NCBI GenBank assembly: GCA_017304845.1 | Contig: JAFKLL010000017.1 | Location: 1 to 64,000, forward strand | Source: Solirubrobacterales bacterium | GTDB lineage: Bacteria > Actinomycetota > Thermoleophilia > Solirubrobacterales > 70-9 | Direction: 5' to 3' | DNA length: 64,000 nt | Part shown: positions 9,223 to 17,491 of the stretch, piece after piece | Position numbering within the stretch: the stretch's first letter is position 1 | Layout of the letters: each line of letters starts with the position of its first letter | Notes under the pieces: model-generated | Database searches by the model: none | What the model saw: the letters and a program-made list of their open reading frames with translations, nothing else | Told to the model about the DNA's origin: nothing | Program-made: the position numbers and the translations under genes

Positions 9223-9791
9223 TGGGGGGTTGGGGTGTTTTGGATACCTCGGAGGACGAGGTCCGTGAAGCGGTGGGCTCGTTCGGCTCCTACTGAGCTG
9301 AACTCTCTCAGGGCGAAGAAGAGCAGGCGGAGGTCCTCGTGTGAGGCGTCCTCGTCGACCTGGCCGGCCTCGCGGGCGCGGTCGAACATGAGGGCGAGGG
9401 ACTCGGTCGCCTCCTGCCTGGCGGCCCGGACCTCCTCGCTGCCGAAGGCTGCCTCGTCCCAGGCGGTCTGGCTCAGGGCGTCGTTCAGGCAATCGTCCAC
9501 GGTCTCGTGGGTCGCCTCGACCACGGCCGCCCAGGGGTCGGCGTCTTCGAGCGTGGCCCGGAACCTGCGGCTGAGGACCTTCGATCGTTCGATCACCAGG
9601 GCGCCGATCAGCTCGTCCTTGGTCCCGACCTGGCGGTAGATGCTGCCGACCCCGATCCCCAGGGCCTCCGCCAGCGCGGGCATCGGAGCGTCCAGGCCTT
9701 CCCGGGAGAAGAGCAGGTCGGCCGCCTCGAGCGCCCGGTCGCGCTTCTCCTGCGGGGAGAGCGCGGTCCACTCTTGTGCCGGAATGGTCAT
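9216..9791 (-). CDS. TetR/AcrR-family transcriptional regulator
   Basis: 191-residue one-component regulator. The N-terminal TetR helix-turn-helix is visible around residues 15-60 ([22 protein letters not shown], then [18 protein letters not shown]); the C-terminal ligand domain is helical and acidic. It is divergent from ilvD with only 17 bases between the start codons, so it very likely controls itself and perhaps ilvD, but no ligand can be inferred. The -10 candidate TAAGAT ends six bases before its ATG. The last seven codons overlap the right arm of the downstream hairpin. Confidence 0.9.
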   Translation of the reverse strand: MTIPAQEWTALSPQEKRDRALEAADLLFSREGLDAPMPALAEALGIGVGSIYRQVGTKDELIGALVIERSKVLSRRFRATLEDADPWAAVVEATHETVDDCLNDALSQTAWDEAAFGSEEVRAARQEATESLALMFDRAREAGQVDEDASHEDLRLLFFALREFSSVGAERAHRFTDLVLRGIQNTPTPQN

Positions 9792-9808
9792 TCCGCTATC
9801 TTAGCCAC
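9774..9808. promoter_or_regulatory. Overlapping divergent leaderless promoters, TetR gene / ilvD
   Basis: Plus strand: TTGTGC (9774-9779), 17-base spacer, TATCTT (9797-9802), then six bases to the ilvD ATG at 9809. Minus strand: TAAGAT (complement of 9798-9803), six bases, then the TetR-gene ATG at 9791. The two -10 hexamers are one base out of register on opposite strands, so the two polymerases should exclude each other. Confidence 0.6.
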
Positions 9809-11704
9809 ATGCCAGCACTGCGATCGAAAACCGTTACTCATGGACGCAACATGGCCGGGGCCCGCGCGCTCCTTCGCGCCTCAGGCGTGGCCCGCGAGGA
9901 CTTCGGCAAGCCGATCGTGGCGGTGGCCAACTCGTACACCCAGTTCGTCCCCGGGCACACCCACCTGAAGCCGGTCGGCGAGGTCGTCTCCGAGGCGATC
10001 AAGGAAGCGGGCGGCGTCCCGCTCGAGTTCAACACGATCGCGGTCGACGACGGCATCGCGATGGGCCACGGCGGCATGCTCTACTCGCTGCCCTCGCGCG
10101 ACCTGATCTCCGACAGCGTCGAGTACATGGTCAACGCCCACTGCGCCGACGCGATGGTCTGCATCTCGAACTGCGACAAGATCACCCCCGGCATGCTGAA
10201 CGCCGCCCTGCGGCTCAACATCCCGACCGTCTTCGTCTCCGGCGGCCCCATGGAAGGGGGGACGGCGACTCTGGTCGACGGCACCGTCCGCAAGCGGGTC
10301 AACCTGATCTCGGCGATCGCCGACGCCGTCGCCGACGAGGTCTCGGACGAGGACATCGCGATCATCGAGGAGAACGCCTGCCCGACCTGCGGCTCCTGCT
10401 CCGGCATGTTCACCGCCAACTCGATGAACTGCCTCACCGAGGCGCTCGGCCTCTCGCTGCCGGGCAACGGCTCCACGCTCGCCACCCACACGGCCCGCAA
10501 AGAGCTCTACGAGGCGGCCGGCCGCACCGCGGTCGAGATCGCCGGCAAGTACTACGAGAACGACGACGAGTCCGTCCTGCCGCGTTCGATCGCGACCCGT
10601 GACGCCTTCGAGAACGCGATGACCCTCGACATCGCCATGGGCGGTTCGACCAACACGGTGCTCCACCTCCTGGCCGCCGCCCAGGAGGCCGGGGTCGAGT
10701 TCACGATGAGCGACATCGACGACCTCTCCCGACGGGTCCCCTGCATCTGCAAGGTCGCCCCGAACGGCCACTTCCTGATGGAGGACGTCCACCGCGCCGG
10801 CGGCATCCCCGCCATCCTCGGCGAGCTGCGCCGCGGCGGCCTGCTCAACGAGGGCGTCTCGACCGTCCACTCGGCCGACATGGACACCTGGCTCGGCAGC
10901 TGGGACGTCCGTGGCCCGAAGCCGTCCGAGATCGCGATCGACCTCTTCCACGCCGCCCCCGGCTGCGTGCGTTCGGCCAAGGCCTTCTCGCAGTCCGAGC
11001 GTTGGGAGTCACTCGACCTCGACGCGGCCGAGGGCTGCATCCACGACGTCGAGCACGCCTACTCGAAGGACGGCGGCCTGGCCATCCTCTACGGCAACCT
11101 CGCCGAGCGTGGCTGCGTGGTCAAGACGGCCGGCGTCGACGAGTCGATCCTGACTTTCAGCGGCCCGGCCTTCGTGGTCGAGTCGCAGGACGACGCGGTC
11201 GACGCGATCCTCAGCGGCCGGGTCAAGTCCGGCGACGTCGTCGTGATCCGCTACGAGGGGCCGCGCGGCGGTCCCGGCATGCAGGAGATGCTCTACCCGA
11301 CCTCCTACCTGAAGGGGCTCGGGCTCGGCAAGGAGTGCGCGCTGCTCACCGACGGCCGCTTCTCCGGCGGCACCTCCGGCCTCTCGATCGGCCACGTCTC
11401 GCCCGAGGCGGCGGCCGGCGGCGCGATCGCCCTGGTCGAGACCGGGGACGAGATCGCGATCGACATCCCCAACCGCACGATCGAGCTGGTCGTCGACGAC
11501 GAGACCCTGGCCATCCGCCGCGAGGCCCTGGAGGGCTCCGGCGGCTACCGCCCGGTCGACCGCGACCGGGTCGTCTCGCCGGCGCTCCGGGCCTACGCGA
11601 TGATGGCCACCTCGGCCGACACCGGCGCGGTCCGGGACGTCGACGGCGTGGAGCGGCTGGTCGACGCGGCCCGCCTCCTCGACACCGAGCACCTCGGAGC
11701 CTGA
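9809..11704 (+). CDS. ilvD: Dihydroxy-acid dehydratase
   Basis: Dehydrates dihydroxyisovalerate and dihydroxymethylvalerate in valine and isoleucine synthesis, using an iron-sulfur cluster and Mg2+. From the ATG at 9809 it has 631 residues (E. coli IlvD has 616). Visible signatures: [11 protein letters not shown] and [19 protein letters not shown], which supply cluster cysteines; [10 protein letters not shown]; and near the C-terminus [23 protein letters not shown] (split here for length: [10 protein letters not shown], then [13 protein letters not shown]). The upstream in-frame codon at 9776 would lie inside the divergent regulator, so 9809 is preferred. Whether the cluster is 2Fe-2S or 4Fe-4S cannot be decided by eye. 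Confidence 0.96.
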   Translation: MPALRSKTVTHGRNMAGARALLRASGVAREDFGKPIVAVANSYTQFVPGHTHLKPVGEVVSEAIKEAGGVPLEFNTIAVDDGIAMGHGGMLYSLPSRDLISDSVEYMVNAHCADAMVCISNCDKITPGMLNAALRLNIPTVFVSGGPMEGGTATLVDGTVRKRVNLISAIADAVADEVSDEDIAIIEENACPTCGSCSGMFTANSMNCLTEALGLSLPGNGSTLATHTARKELYEAAGRTAVEIAGKYYENDDESVLPRSIATRDAFENAMTLDIAMGGSTNTVLHLLAAAQEAGVEFTMSDIDDLSRRVPCICKVAPNGHFLMEDVHRAGGIPAILGELRRGGLLNEGVSTVHSADMDTWLGSWDVRGPKPSEIAIDLFHAAPGCVRSAKAFSQSERWESLDLDAAEGCIHDVEHAYSKDGGLAILYGNLAERGCVVKTAGVDESILTFSGPAFVVESQDDAVDAILSGRVKSGDVVVIRYEGPRGGPGMQEMLYPTSYLKGLGLGKECALLTDGRFSGGTSGLSIGHVSPEAAAGGAIALVETGDEIAIDIPNRTIELVVDDETLAIRREALEGSGGYRPVDRDRVVSPALRAYAMMATSADTGAVRDVDGVERLVDAARLLDTEHLGA

Positions 11705-11714
11705 GCCCGCGAGA

Positions 11715-11752
11715 CCCGGATAGTCGGTGGCTATACCTGGCTATCCGGGTTT
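11715..11752 (+). terminator. Terminator with 17-base loop after ilvD
   Basis: CCCGGATAG (11715-11723) pairs perfectly with CTATCCGGG (11741-11749) around a 17-base loop, followed by TTTCGCGTG. Loop length and tail match the elements at 6577 and 40148. Confidence 0.7.
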
Positions 11753-11770
11753 CGCGTGATTCGGGTTTCG

Positions 11771-11783
11771 TAGGGTTGGGCTG
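11771..11783 (+). promoter_or_regulatory. -10 element of a leaderless transcript (glycerophosphodiesterase gene)
   Basis: TAGGGT at 11771-11776 ends seven bases before the ATG at 11784; there is no Shine-Dalgarno sequence in between. Confidence 0.45.
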
Positions 11784-12515
11784 ATGCTGCGGATAGGTCA
11801 CAAGGGGGCCGATGCCCTGGTCCCGGGCAACACGGTCGCTTCCTTCGAGAAGGCGGTCGAGATCGGCGTCGACGTGATCGAGTTCGACGTGCTCTGGACC
11901 GAGGACGGCCATCCGTCGATCCCGGAGGGAAAGCGGACCCCGCTGGTGGTCGCCCACGATTGGGAGGCGGCGGCGGCCGCCGAGCGGCGTGGCGAGCGCC
12001 TGACCCTGGACGAGGCGCTCGACGCCTACACGAGGCCGCCGCTCGACCGGGTGACGATCAACCTCGACATCAAGCTTCCCGGCCGCGACGACGAGGTGGT
12101 CGAGGCGGTCCGGCGGCACGGCCTGATCGACCGCACCACGATCTCGACCATGGAGACCTCGACCGTCAAGCGGATCGGCGAGATCGGATCGGGCATCGGC
12201 CTCGGCTGGACGGTGCCCAAGGTGACCAAGGACTGGCTCTCGATGCCGAAGGTGATCCGGCCCGCCCTGGCGATGGGCCTGGTCTCGGTCCGGGTGCGCA
12301 TGCCGGGGACCGTGCGGCAGGGCATCCCCGAGTACGGGGTCCAGTCGATCTGGGCCTTCTTCGGGGTAGTCACGCCGCGGCTGGTCGGGGTGGTCCACGA
12401 CGCCGGGGTGAAGCTCAACGTCTGGACCGTGGATGACCCGCGCCGAATCGAGTCCCTGCTCGAGCTGGGCGTGGACGGGATCTGCTCGAACGATCCCCGG
12501 CTGCTGAACGCCTAG
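11784..12515 (+). CDS. Glycerophosphodiester phosphodiesterase family protein
   Basis: 243-residue GDPD-family TIM barrel that hydrolyses glycerophosphodiesters to an alcohol and glycerol-3-phosphate. Signatures: the opening RIGHKGA (catalytic His), PGNTVASFEKAVEIGVDVIEFDV with the metal-binding acids, VVAHDW, INLDIK and a late NVWTVDDP. No signal peptide, so it is probably cytoplasmic and active on phospholipid turnover products. It ends five bases from the convergent ferredoxin gene with no obvious terminator between them. Confidence 0.92.
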   Translation: MLRIGHKGADALVPGNTVASFEKAVEIGVDVIEFDVLWTEDGHPSIPEGKRTPLVVAHDWEAAAAAERRGERLTLDEALDAYTRPPLDRVTINLDIKLPGRDDEVVEAVRRHGLIDRTTISTMETSTVKRIGEIGSGIGLGWTVPKVTKDWLSMPKVIRPALAMGLVSVRVRMPGTVRQGIPEYGVQSIWAFFGVVTPRLVGVVHDAGVKLNVWTVDDPRRIESLLELGVDGICSNDPRLLNA

Positions 12516-12519
12516 CTGC

Positions 12520-12780
12520 TCAGCGGCGGTAGTAGGCCGCGTTCAGCTCGATGAACCGCTGCCACTCCGGCGGCACCATGTCCTCCGGGGTGATCGCGTC
12601 GACCGGGCAGGCCTCCACGCAGGCGTCGCAGTCGATGCACTCGGAGGGGTCGATGAAGAGCTGATCCACCTCGTCGTACCCGGGCTCGTCCGGCGTGGGG
12701 TGGATGCAGTCGACCGGGCAGACCTCGACGCAGGAGTTGTCCTTGACGGCGATGCACGGTTCGTTGATCACGTAGGCCAT
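12520..12780 (-). CDS. Ferredoxin, 7Fe type (FdxA-like)
   Basis: 86-residue electron carrier. The Cys pattern is C9, C17, C21-P, C25 at the N-terminus and C48-x2-C51-x2-C54-x3-C58-P in the second half. That is the arrangement of mycobacterial FdxA-type ferredoxins with one 3Fe-4S and one 4Fe-4S cluster. A 28-residue acidic tail follows. AAGGAG lies six bases before the ATG. The upstream region is shared with the divergent membrane-protein gene and holds a perfect palindrome, so this gene may be controlled by the same regulator. Redox partner unknown. Confidence 0.95.
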   Translation of the reverse strand: MAYVINEPCIAVKDNSCVEVCPVDCIHPTPDEPGYDEVDQLFIDPSECIDCDACVEACPVDAITPEDMVPPEWQRFIELNAAYYRR

Positions 12781-12801
12781 CGGGGCTCCTTCGAGAAGAG
12801 G

Positions 12802-12838
12802 TTGAATTTACACAGTATCAAGTGTGTAAAATCGAGCC
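12802..12838. promoter_or_regulatory. Palindromic operator over a leaderless promoter
   Basis: TTTACACA (12807-12814) and TGTGTAAA (12823-12830) form a perfect 8-base inverted repeat with an 8-base spacer. On the plus strand TTGAAT (12802-12807) and TAAAAT (12827-12832) can serve as -35 and -10, the latter six bases before the ATG at 12839. A protein bound to the dyad would block the promoter. The best candidate protein is the Cys-rich winged-helix regulator two genes downstream. Confidence 0.65.
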
Positions 12839-13861
12839 ATGCCAGCAGACGGGATGCGGCCGACCGACCTTCTCCTCACCTTCATCCTTGCCGCCGTGGC
12901 CTGCTTCTCCGGCGCGGCGACGGTCGCGATTCTCGGCGCCGGCCTCGAGTGGGGATGGTCCGGCTGGGCGGCGCTTCACCTCTCGCTGCTCGGCGGCGTG
13001 TCGCTGCTGGTCATCGGCGTCAGCCAGTTCTTCGTCACCGCCTTCCTCGCGACGACGCCGCCCTCGCGCCCGATGATCACGGCGCAGATCGCGGCGTGGA
13101 TCGCCGGAGCGGTCGCGGTGGTGGTCGGGGTCACGGCCTCCGTGGACGCACTGATCCTCTCGGGCGCCGCGCTGCTCCTGGTGACGCTCGGGCTCTACGG
13201 CATCGCACTGGCCAGGCTTCGCTCCCGGTCCCTCCAGCGGGCCCCCTGGGCGAGCCGCTGGTACTCATGCGCGGCCCTCTGGCTGGTGCCGGGGATCGCG
13301 CTCGGGGTCATGATGGCTCTCCCGGTTCCCTGGGCCCACGGATCTCTGCTCGGGGCGCACCTCGCCTGCAACCTGGCGGGCTGGCTGGGCGGCGCGATCG
13401 TCGGCACCCTCCACACCTTCGCGCCGTCGCTGACCCAGACCCGTCTCCGCTTCGCGCGCCTTCAGCCCGTCACCTTCGCCGCCTGGTCCGCGGGCACGCT
13501 CGCCCTCGCGCTCGGCTACGGGTTCGGGTCCGGAGATCTGGTGACCGCCGGCTGGCTGCTCCTGATCTGCGGCGCCGGGCTGCTGGCGGTCAACCTGATC
13601 GCCTCGGTGCGCGCCTCCGAACGGCCGCTATCGCTGCCGGCCCGGCTGGTGATCGAGGCCCAGATCTTCCTCCCGCTCGGTCTCGGCGTCGGTCTGGTCT
13701 CGGCGCTCGGCCACCCGCTCGCACCGCTGGCCGGGAGAGACCGGACCGTGCTCGCGATCCTCCTGCTGGCGGGCTGGATCGGGATGACCGTGCTCGGCTC
13801 GATGCTCCATCTGCTCTCGGTCGTCGTCCACGTCCGGAAACTGACCCGCCCGGTCCGATGA
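12839..13861 (+). CDS. Polytopic membrane protein with conserved histidines (NnrS/heme-copper-like)
   Basis: 340 residues, about ten membrane helices. Histidines sit at helix ends in HLSLLGG, GAHLACNL, GTLHTFAP and MLHLLSVVVHV, a layout like NnrS and truncated heme-copper-oxidase-like proteins that handle heme, copper or nitric oxide. That assignment is tentative. The stop overlaps the next start (ATGA at 13858), so the protein is translated together with a Cys-rich regulator, which suggests a redox- or NO-controlled membrane function. Expression is probably leaderless from the operator region immediately upstream. Confidence 0.75.
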   Translation: MPADGMRPTDLLLTFILAAVACFSGAATVAILGAGLEWGWSGWAALHLSLLGGVSLLVIGVSQFFVTAFLATTPPSRPMITAQIAAWIAGAVAVVVGVTASVDALILSGAALLLVTLGLYGIALARLRSRSLQRAPWASRWYSCAALWLVPGIALGVMMALPVPWAHGSLLGAHLACNLAGWLGGAIVGTLHTFAPSLTQTRLRFARLQPVTFAAWSAGTLALALGYGFGSGDLVTAGWLLLICGAGLLAVNLIASVRASERPLSLPARLVIEAQIFLPLGLGVGLVSALGHPLAPLAGRDRTVLAILLLAGWIGMTVLGSMLHLLSVVVHVRKLTRPVR

Positions 13862-14487
13862 CGATCCTTGCGCAGCCGACTCGCGCCAAGCTGCTCGCGC
13901 TGCTCCGGGAGTCCGGAGGGCCGGTCGCCACGGCCGAGCTGGCCGAGCTGGTCGGGCTGCACCCGAACGGGGTGCGAAACCATCTCGAGCTTCTCGCCGA
14001 GGCCGGCCTGGTCGAGCGCGGACGCAGCGCCAGCCGTCGCGGGCGGCCCCGGGACGAGTGGACCGCCGCCGAGCCCGGTCCGTTCGAGGATCCGACCGGG
14101 AACCTCGTCCGTTGGCTGGCCCGCGCCTACCCCTCCGGGCGATCGGACCTGAAGCGGATCGAGTCGGTCGGGCGCCAGGCGGGCCTGGAGATCCCGGTCG
14201 AGGCGATGAGCGATTCGCGGCGCGCCTTCGTCCTCACCCTGAACTCGCTCGGCTTCGAGGCCGAGGACGAGGAGCGGGACGGCGGCTTCTGCTGCCGGCT
14301 CGGCCGATGCCCCTACCGCGAGGCGGTCCACGAGAACCAGGAGGCGGTCTGCGCCCTCCACCGCGGGCTCACCAGCGGTCTGCTCGAATCGACCGATCCC
14401 GGCTTCCGCCTGGAGGAGTTCCAGCCCCGCGACCCGGACCAGGCCGGCTGCCTGATCGGGGTCGGGGTGGAAACCGAGACTCTCTAG
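13858..14487 (+). CDS. Winged-helix regulator with C-terminal Cys cluster (ArsR/SufR-like)
   Basis: 209 residues. Residues 1-70 are a winged helix (TRAKLLALLRESGGPVATAELAE in outline, then GLHPNGVRNHLELLAEAGLVERG and an RRGRPRDEW wing). The C-terminal half carries FCCRLGRCPYREAV, a later VCALHRG and a final AGCLIGVG: five cysteines spaced as in SufR-type regulators that bind an iron-sulfur cluster. I infer a redox or NO sensor acting on the palindrome at 12807-12830. The ATG at 13858 overlaps the stop of the membrane protein gene. The stop codon shares a CTAG palindrome with the convergent next gene. Confidence 0.8.
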   Translation: MTILAQPTRAKLLALLRESGGPVATAELAELVGLHPNGVRNHLELLAEAGLVERGRSASRRGRPRDEWTAAEPGPFEDPTGNLVRWLARAYPSGRSDLKRIESVGRQAGLEIPVEAMSDSRRAFVLTLNSLGFEAEDEERDGGFCCRLGRCPYREAVHENQEAVCALHRGLTSGLLESTDPGFRLEEFQPRDPDQAGCLIGVGVETETL

Positions 14488-15332
14488 ATCGTGCCCGCCG
14501 CCGGGGTGGCGCCGCGCTTGAGCCGGACCGCGCTCTGCAGCTCCTCCTCGGTGAAGCCGCCAACCGCTTCCTGGCCCGCCACGTAGTGGTAGAGGGCGAC
14601 GCCGAAGATGGTCGCCAGCGACTGCTGGATCAGGGCGGCGATGATCAGGATGATCACGCCGAAGGCGATCAGGATCGCGCCGCCGACGCCGGAGGCGGCC
14701 CAGAGCGCGACCCCGGCCACGATCAGGAGGATGGCCGGCAGGAAGCCGATCAGGAAGACGATGCCGCCGATCGCGATGGTGCCGGTGATCTGCTCGCCCC
14801 AACGGCTCTTGACGAGACCGGCGCAGCGCTTGATCGTCTGCATCGGCCCGGTGCCCTCCAGGGCGATGACCGGGACGGCGAGGAAGGTGAGGATGCCCCA
14901 GGCGGCGCCGGCCAGCCCGCCGACGATCGCGCCGGCGATGCCGAAGCGCTCCTGGATCGCGCGGATGATGGTCATGACCACGGTCGCGACGAAGGCCCAG
15001 CCGGCCACCGCGCCCATGCGGCTCGAGGCGAGCGCCATGCCGTCCCCGAAGGTGGGGGACTCGCCCTGCATCTGCCGGTCGGCGTTGTGGGCCAGGCCGA
15101 CCGCGAAGTAGTAGGTGGCGAAGGCCGCCAGGTAGGCGCCGACCGCGACCAGGATCGCCCCGAGGACGGTCTGCTCGTCGTCGATCAGGTAGAGCCCCGG
15201 GCCGATCACCACGACCGCGACCAGCAGCGCGATCAGGCCACCGATCAGGGGGAACCGGATCAGTCCCGGTGAGTCGGAGAGGATCCGCCAGCTCTTCTTG
15301 GTCAACTGCCAACCAGACTTGATGCGCTTCAT
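14484..15332 (-). CDS. DUF6159-like polytopic membrane protein
   Basis: 282 residues: a cytoplasmic opening MKRIKSGWQLTKKSWRIL, then about six long hydrophobic helices rich in Gly, Ala and Ile, and a basic tail. The N-terminal pattern and a central GEQITGTIAIGG resemble the DUF6159 family of unknown function. No catalytic residues are evident. The ATG at 15332 is six bases after TAGGCT, whose first three bases are the stop codon of the upstream kinase gene. Confidence 0.75.
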   Translation of the reverse strand: MKRIKSGWQLTKKSWRILSDSPGLIRFPLIGGLIALLVAVVVIGPGLYLIDDEQTVLGAILVAVGAYLAAFATYYFAVGLAHNADRQMQGESPTFGDGMALASSRMGAVAGWAFVATVVMTIIRAIQERFGIAGAIVGGLAGAAWGILTFLAVPVIALEGTGPMQTIKRCAGLVKSRWGEQITGTIAIGGIVFLIGFLPAILLIVAGVALWAASGVGGAILIAFGVIILIIAALIQQSLATIFGVALYHYVAGQEAVGGFTEEELQSAVRLKRGATPAAGTI

Positions 15333-15344
15333 GCGATGAGCCTA
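15333..15344 (-). promoter_or_regulatory. -10 element merged with the upstream stop codon
   Basis: Minus-strand TAGGCT (15344-15339) followed by six bases and the ATG at 15332. The TAG is also the stop codon of the ABC1 kinase gene. No ribosome binding site. Confidence 0.55.
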
Positions 15345-16766
15345 CTCGCTGGGGGTGGAGGAGATTCCGGGCACCTGGAAAACCCCGCGCTCCTCGAAGT
15401 AGGCCCATTCCTCCCGGCCCAGATCGGTCGCCGGCGGGTCGGCGTAGACCCATTCCCGCATGATCCGATGCCAGTTGCGGCGGGCTCCCAGACGGCCCAG
15501 GACGGCCAGCACGCCGATCTCCATGCGGCGCCCCATCAACTCGTCGGCGGGGATCGATTCCCGGCGCATCAGGTCGAAGTACTCGGAGCGCGGGTCGTGG
15601 GTCGACTCGATCACCTTCATCACCCGGTCGCCGTCGATCTTGATCTCCCGGTCCTCCATGTACCAGCCGCCGATCGACTTGACGTGGTTCATCAGGTGCT
15701 CGGCGTCCAGCTTCGACGGCTTCTTCACGAAGCCGAGGTCGTGGAGGGCGTCGCGCAGATCCTCCGGGTCGTTGCGGACCGCCGCGTCGACCGCCCGCTG
15801 CTCCAGCTCGATCTGCTCCTTGTCCAGCTTCTTGGTCATCCCGAAGTCGAGGAAGGCGACCCGGCCGTCCGGCATCAGCAGGTAGTTGCCGGGGTGGGGG
15901 TCGGCGTTGAAGTGCTGCAGGTGGTAGATCGAGCCGAAGCTGCCCCGGAACAGGATCTCGCCGAAGCGGCTGCGCTCCTCCTCGTCCAGCTCGAGGATCT
16001 GCTCGAACCCGATCCCCTCCACGTACTCGGTGACCAGGACCCGGCGACGCGAGAGCCGGGTCACCACGTCGGGCACGTAGATGAACGGATGGCCCCGGTA
16101 GGCGCGGGCGAAGGAGCGCTGGTTCTGCGCCTCGTACTCGTAGTCGAGTTCTTCGAGGACCCGCTCGCGGAGCTCTCGGGTGACCTCGCGGGCGTCGAGG
16201 CCCGGGGCCAGGGCACGGGCCATGCGGACCAGCATGCCGGCGTTCTTGAGGTCCGATTCGAGCGCTTCGGCGATCCCCGGGTACTGGATCTTGACCGCGA
16301 CCTCGCGGCCGTCGATCAGCCGGCCGCGATGCACCTGGCCGATCGAGGCGGCGGCGAAGGCCTCGTGCTCGATCGAGTCGAAGAGCTGCTCGATCGGCTC
16401 GCCGTCGTATTCCTCGCGCAGGACCTCGACCACCTCGTCCCAGGGCATGGCGGGCGCCTCGCTGCGCAACTTCGCGAGTTGCTCCTGATAGATCTCGCGG
16501 TACTCGGCGGGAATGAAGTCGATGTCGATGAACGAGGCGAACTGGCCGATCTTCATCGCCGCGCCCTTCATCTGGCCCAGCGTGGCGACCATCTTCGCGG
16601 CCGTCTCGGCATGCCTTTCGTCCAGGCGATCCTGGCCCGCATCGCCGCCGCGAATCAGGTTCGAGGCTCGGGTTCCGGCGTACTTCGCGCCCTGCGTCCC
16701 GATCGCGGTACCGAGCTTGGCCGACCGACGGAGCCGCCCCTTGGGGATCTTCGAATCATCCGCCAT
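15342..16766 (-). CDS. ABC1/UbiB-family atypical kinase (AarF-like)
   Basis: 474 residues. Motifs of the family are in order: the KxGQ loop GAAMKIGQFAS near residues 70-80, the Ala-rich phosphate loop AAASIGQVHRG, VAVKIQYPGI with the nucleotide Lys, NADPHPGNYL with the catalytic-loop Asp and Asn, and FLDFGMTKKL with the metal Asp. Relatives support quinone biosynthesis or lipid homeostasis through ATPase activity. No membrane segment was seen, unlike enterobacterial UbiB. TACGCT ends six bases before the ATG, again without a Shine-Dalgarno sequence. Confidence 0.93.
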   Translation of the reverse strand: MADDSKIPKGRLRRSAKLGTAIGTQGAKYAGTRASNLIRGGDAGQDRLDERHAETAAKMVATLGQMKGAAMKIGQFASFIDIDFIPAEYREIYQEQLAKLRSEAPAMPWDEVVEVLREEYDGEPIEQLFDSIEHEAFAAASIGQVHRGRLIDGREVAVKIQYPGIAEALESDLKNAGMLVRMARALAPGLDAREVTRELRERVLEELDYEYEAQNQRSFARAYRGHPFIYVPDVVTRLSRRRVLVTEYVEGIGFEQILELDEEERSRFGEILFRGSFGSIYHLQHFNADPHPGNYLLMPDGRVAFLDFGMTKKLDKEQIELEQRAVDAAVRNDPEDLRDALHDLGFVKKPSKLDAEHLMNHVKSIGGWYMEDREIKIDGDRVMKVIESTHDPRSEYFDLMRRESIPADELMGRRMEIGVLAVLGRLGARRNWHRIMREWVYADPPATDLGREEWAYFEERGVFQVPGISSTPSE

Positions 16767-16778
16767 GCCTCAAGCGTA
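16767..16778 (-). promoter_or_regulatory. -10 element of a leaderless transcript (ABC1 kinase gene)
   Basis: Minus-strand TACGCT (16778-16773) then six bases to the ATG at 16766. The divergent rplY start is at 16805, with TATCCT (16789-16794) as its own -10 candidate ten bases before that ATG. Confidence 0.5.
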
Positions 16779-16804
16779 CGTCTTTCCCTATCCTGTTCTG
16801 TCCA

Positions 16805-17485
16805 ATGTCTTCTGAACGCGCAACTCTTACCGCCACTCCCCGTACCGATTTCGGCTCCCGCACCTCCAAGCGCCTCCGTCGCGACGGCAAGGTCCCCGGG
16901 GTCGTCTACTCGGACGGCAAGGAAGCGACCTCGTTCCAGGTCGAAAGCCGCGACGCCCGGATCATCCTGGGTGAAGGGCATGCGCTGTTCGATCTTCACA
17001 TCGAGGGCTCGGACACGGTCCCGGTCGTCGTCAAGGAGCAGCAGCACCACCCGGTGCGCGGCGATCTCCAGCACCTCGACCTCCAGCAGGTCGACCTGAA
17101 CCAGGCGATCCAGGCCGAGGTCGCGGTCGAACTGACCGGCGACGACGTCAGCCCCGGCGTCAAGCAGGGCGGCGTGCTCGAGCACGTGACCCGCGAGGTC
17201 ACCGTCGAGGCGCTGCCGACCGAGATCCCGGACTCGCTGACGCTCGACGTCTCCGAGATGGAGATCAACGACACCCTCACCCTCGAGGACCTGACCGCGC
17301 CGGAAGGCGTCACCCTGGTCTCCGACGATCCCGCCGAGGTCACGCTCGTCACCCTGTCGCCGCCGCGCGTCGAGGCCGAGCCGGAGACCGAGGAGCCCGA
17401 GTCCGAGCCGGAAGTGGTCGGCGAGGATGCCGGTGGCGAGGACGCCGCCGAGGGCGACGAGGGCGATTCCTCCGACGAGGAGTAG
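16805..17485 (+). CDS. rplY: 50S ribosomal protein L25, general stress (CTC) form
   Basis: 226 residues. The N-terminal 5S-rRNA-binding L25 domain is visible (RTDFGSRTSKRLRRDGKVPGV in outline, then VVYSDGKEATSFQ). A CTC/TL5 beta domain follows (QQVDLNQAIQAEVAVELTGD in part), and then a very acidic 40-residue Glu/Asp tail. It binds 5S rRNA in the large subunit. Leader of about four bases or none. The final codons GAG GAG double as the ribosome binding site for pth, and the TAG stop is in the same frame as pth. Confidence 0.95.
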   Translation: MSSERATLTATPRTDFGSRTSKRLRRDGKVPGVVYSDGKEATSFQVESRDARIILGEGHALFDLHIEGSDTVPVVVKEQQHHPVRGDLQHLDLQQVDLNQAIQAEVAVELTGDDVSPGVKQGGVLEHVTREVTVEALPTEIPDSLTLDVSEMEINDTLTLEDLTAPEGVTLVSDDPAEVTLVTLSPPRVEAEPETEEPESEPEVVGEDAGGEDAAEGDEGDSSDEE

Positions 17486-17491
17486 GCCCTG
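17477..17491 (+). promoter_or_regulatory. Ribosome binding site that fixes a CTG start for pth
   Basis: GAGGAG at 17477-17482, six-base spacer, CTG at 17489-17491. Between the rplY stop and the essential GLGNPG motif there is no ATG, GTG or TTG in the pth frame. Confidence 0.7.
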
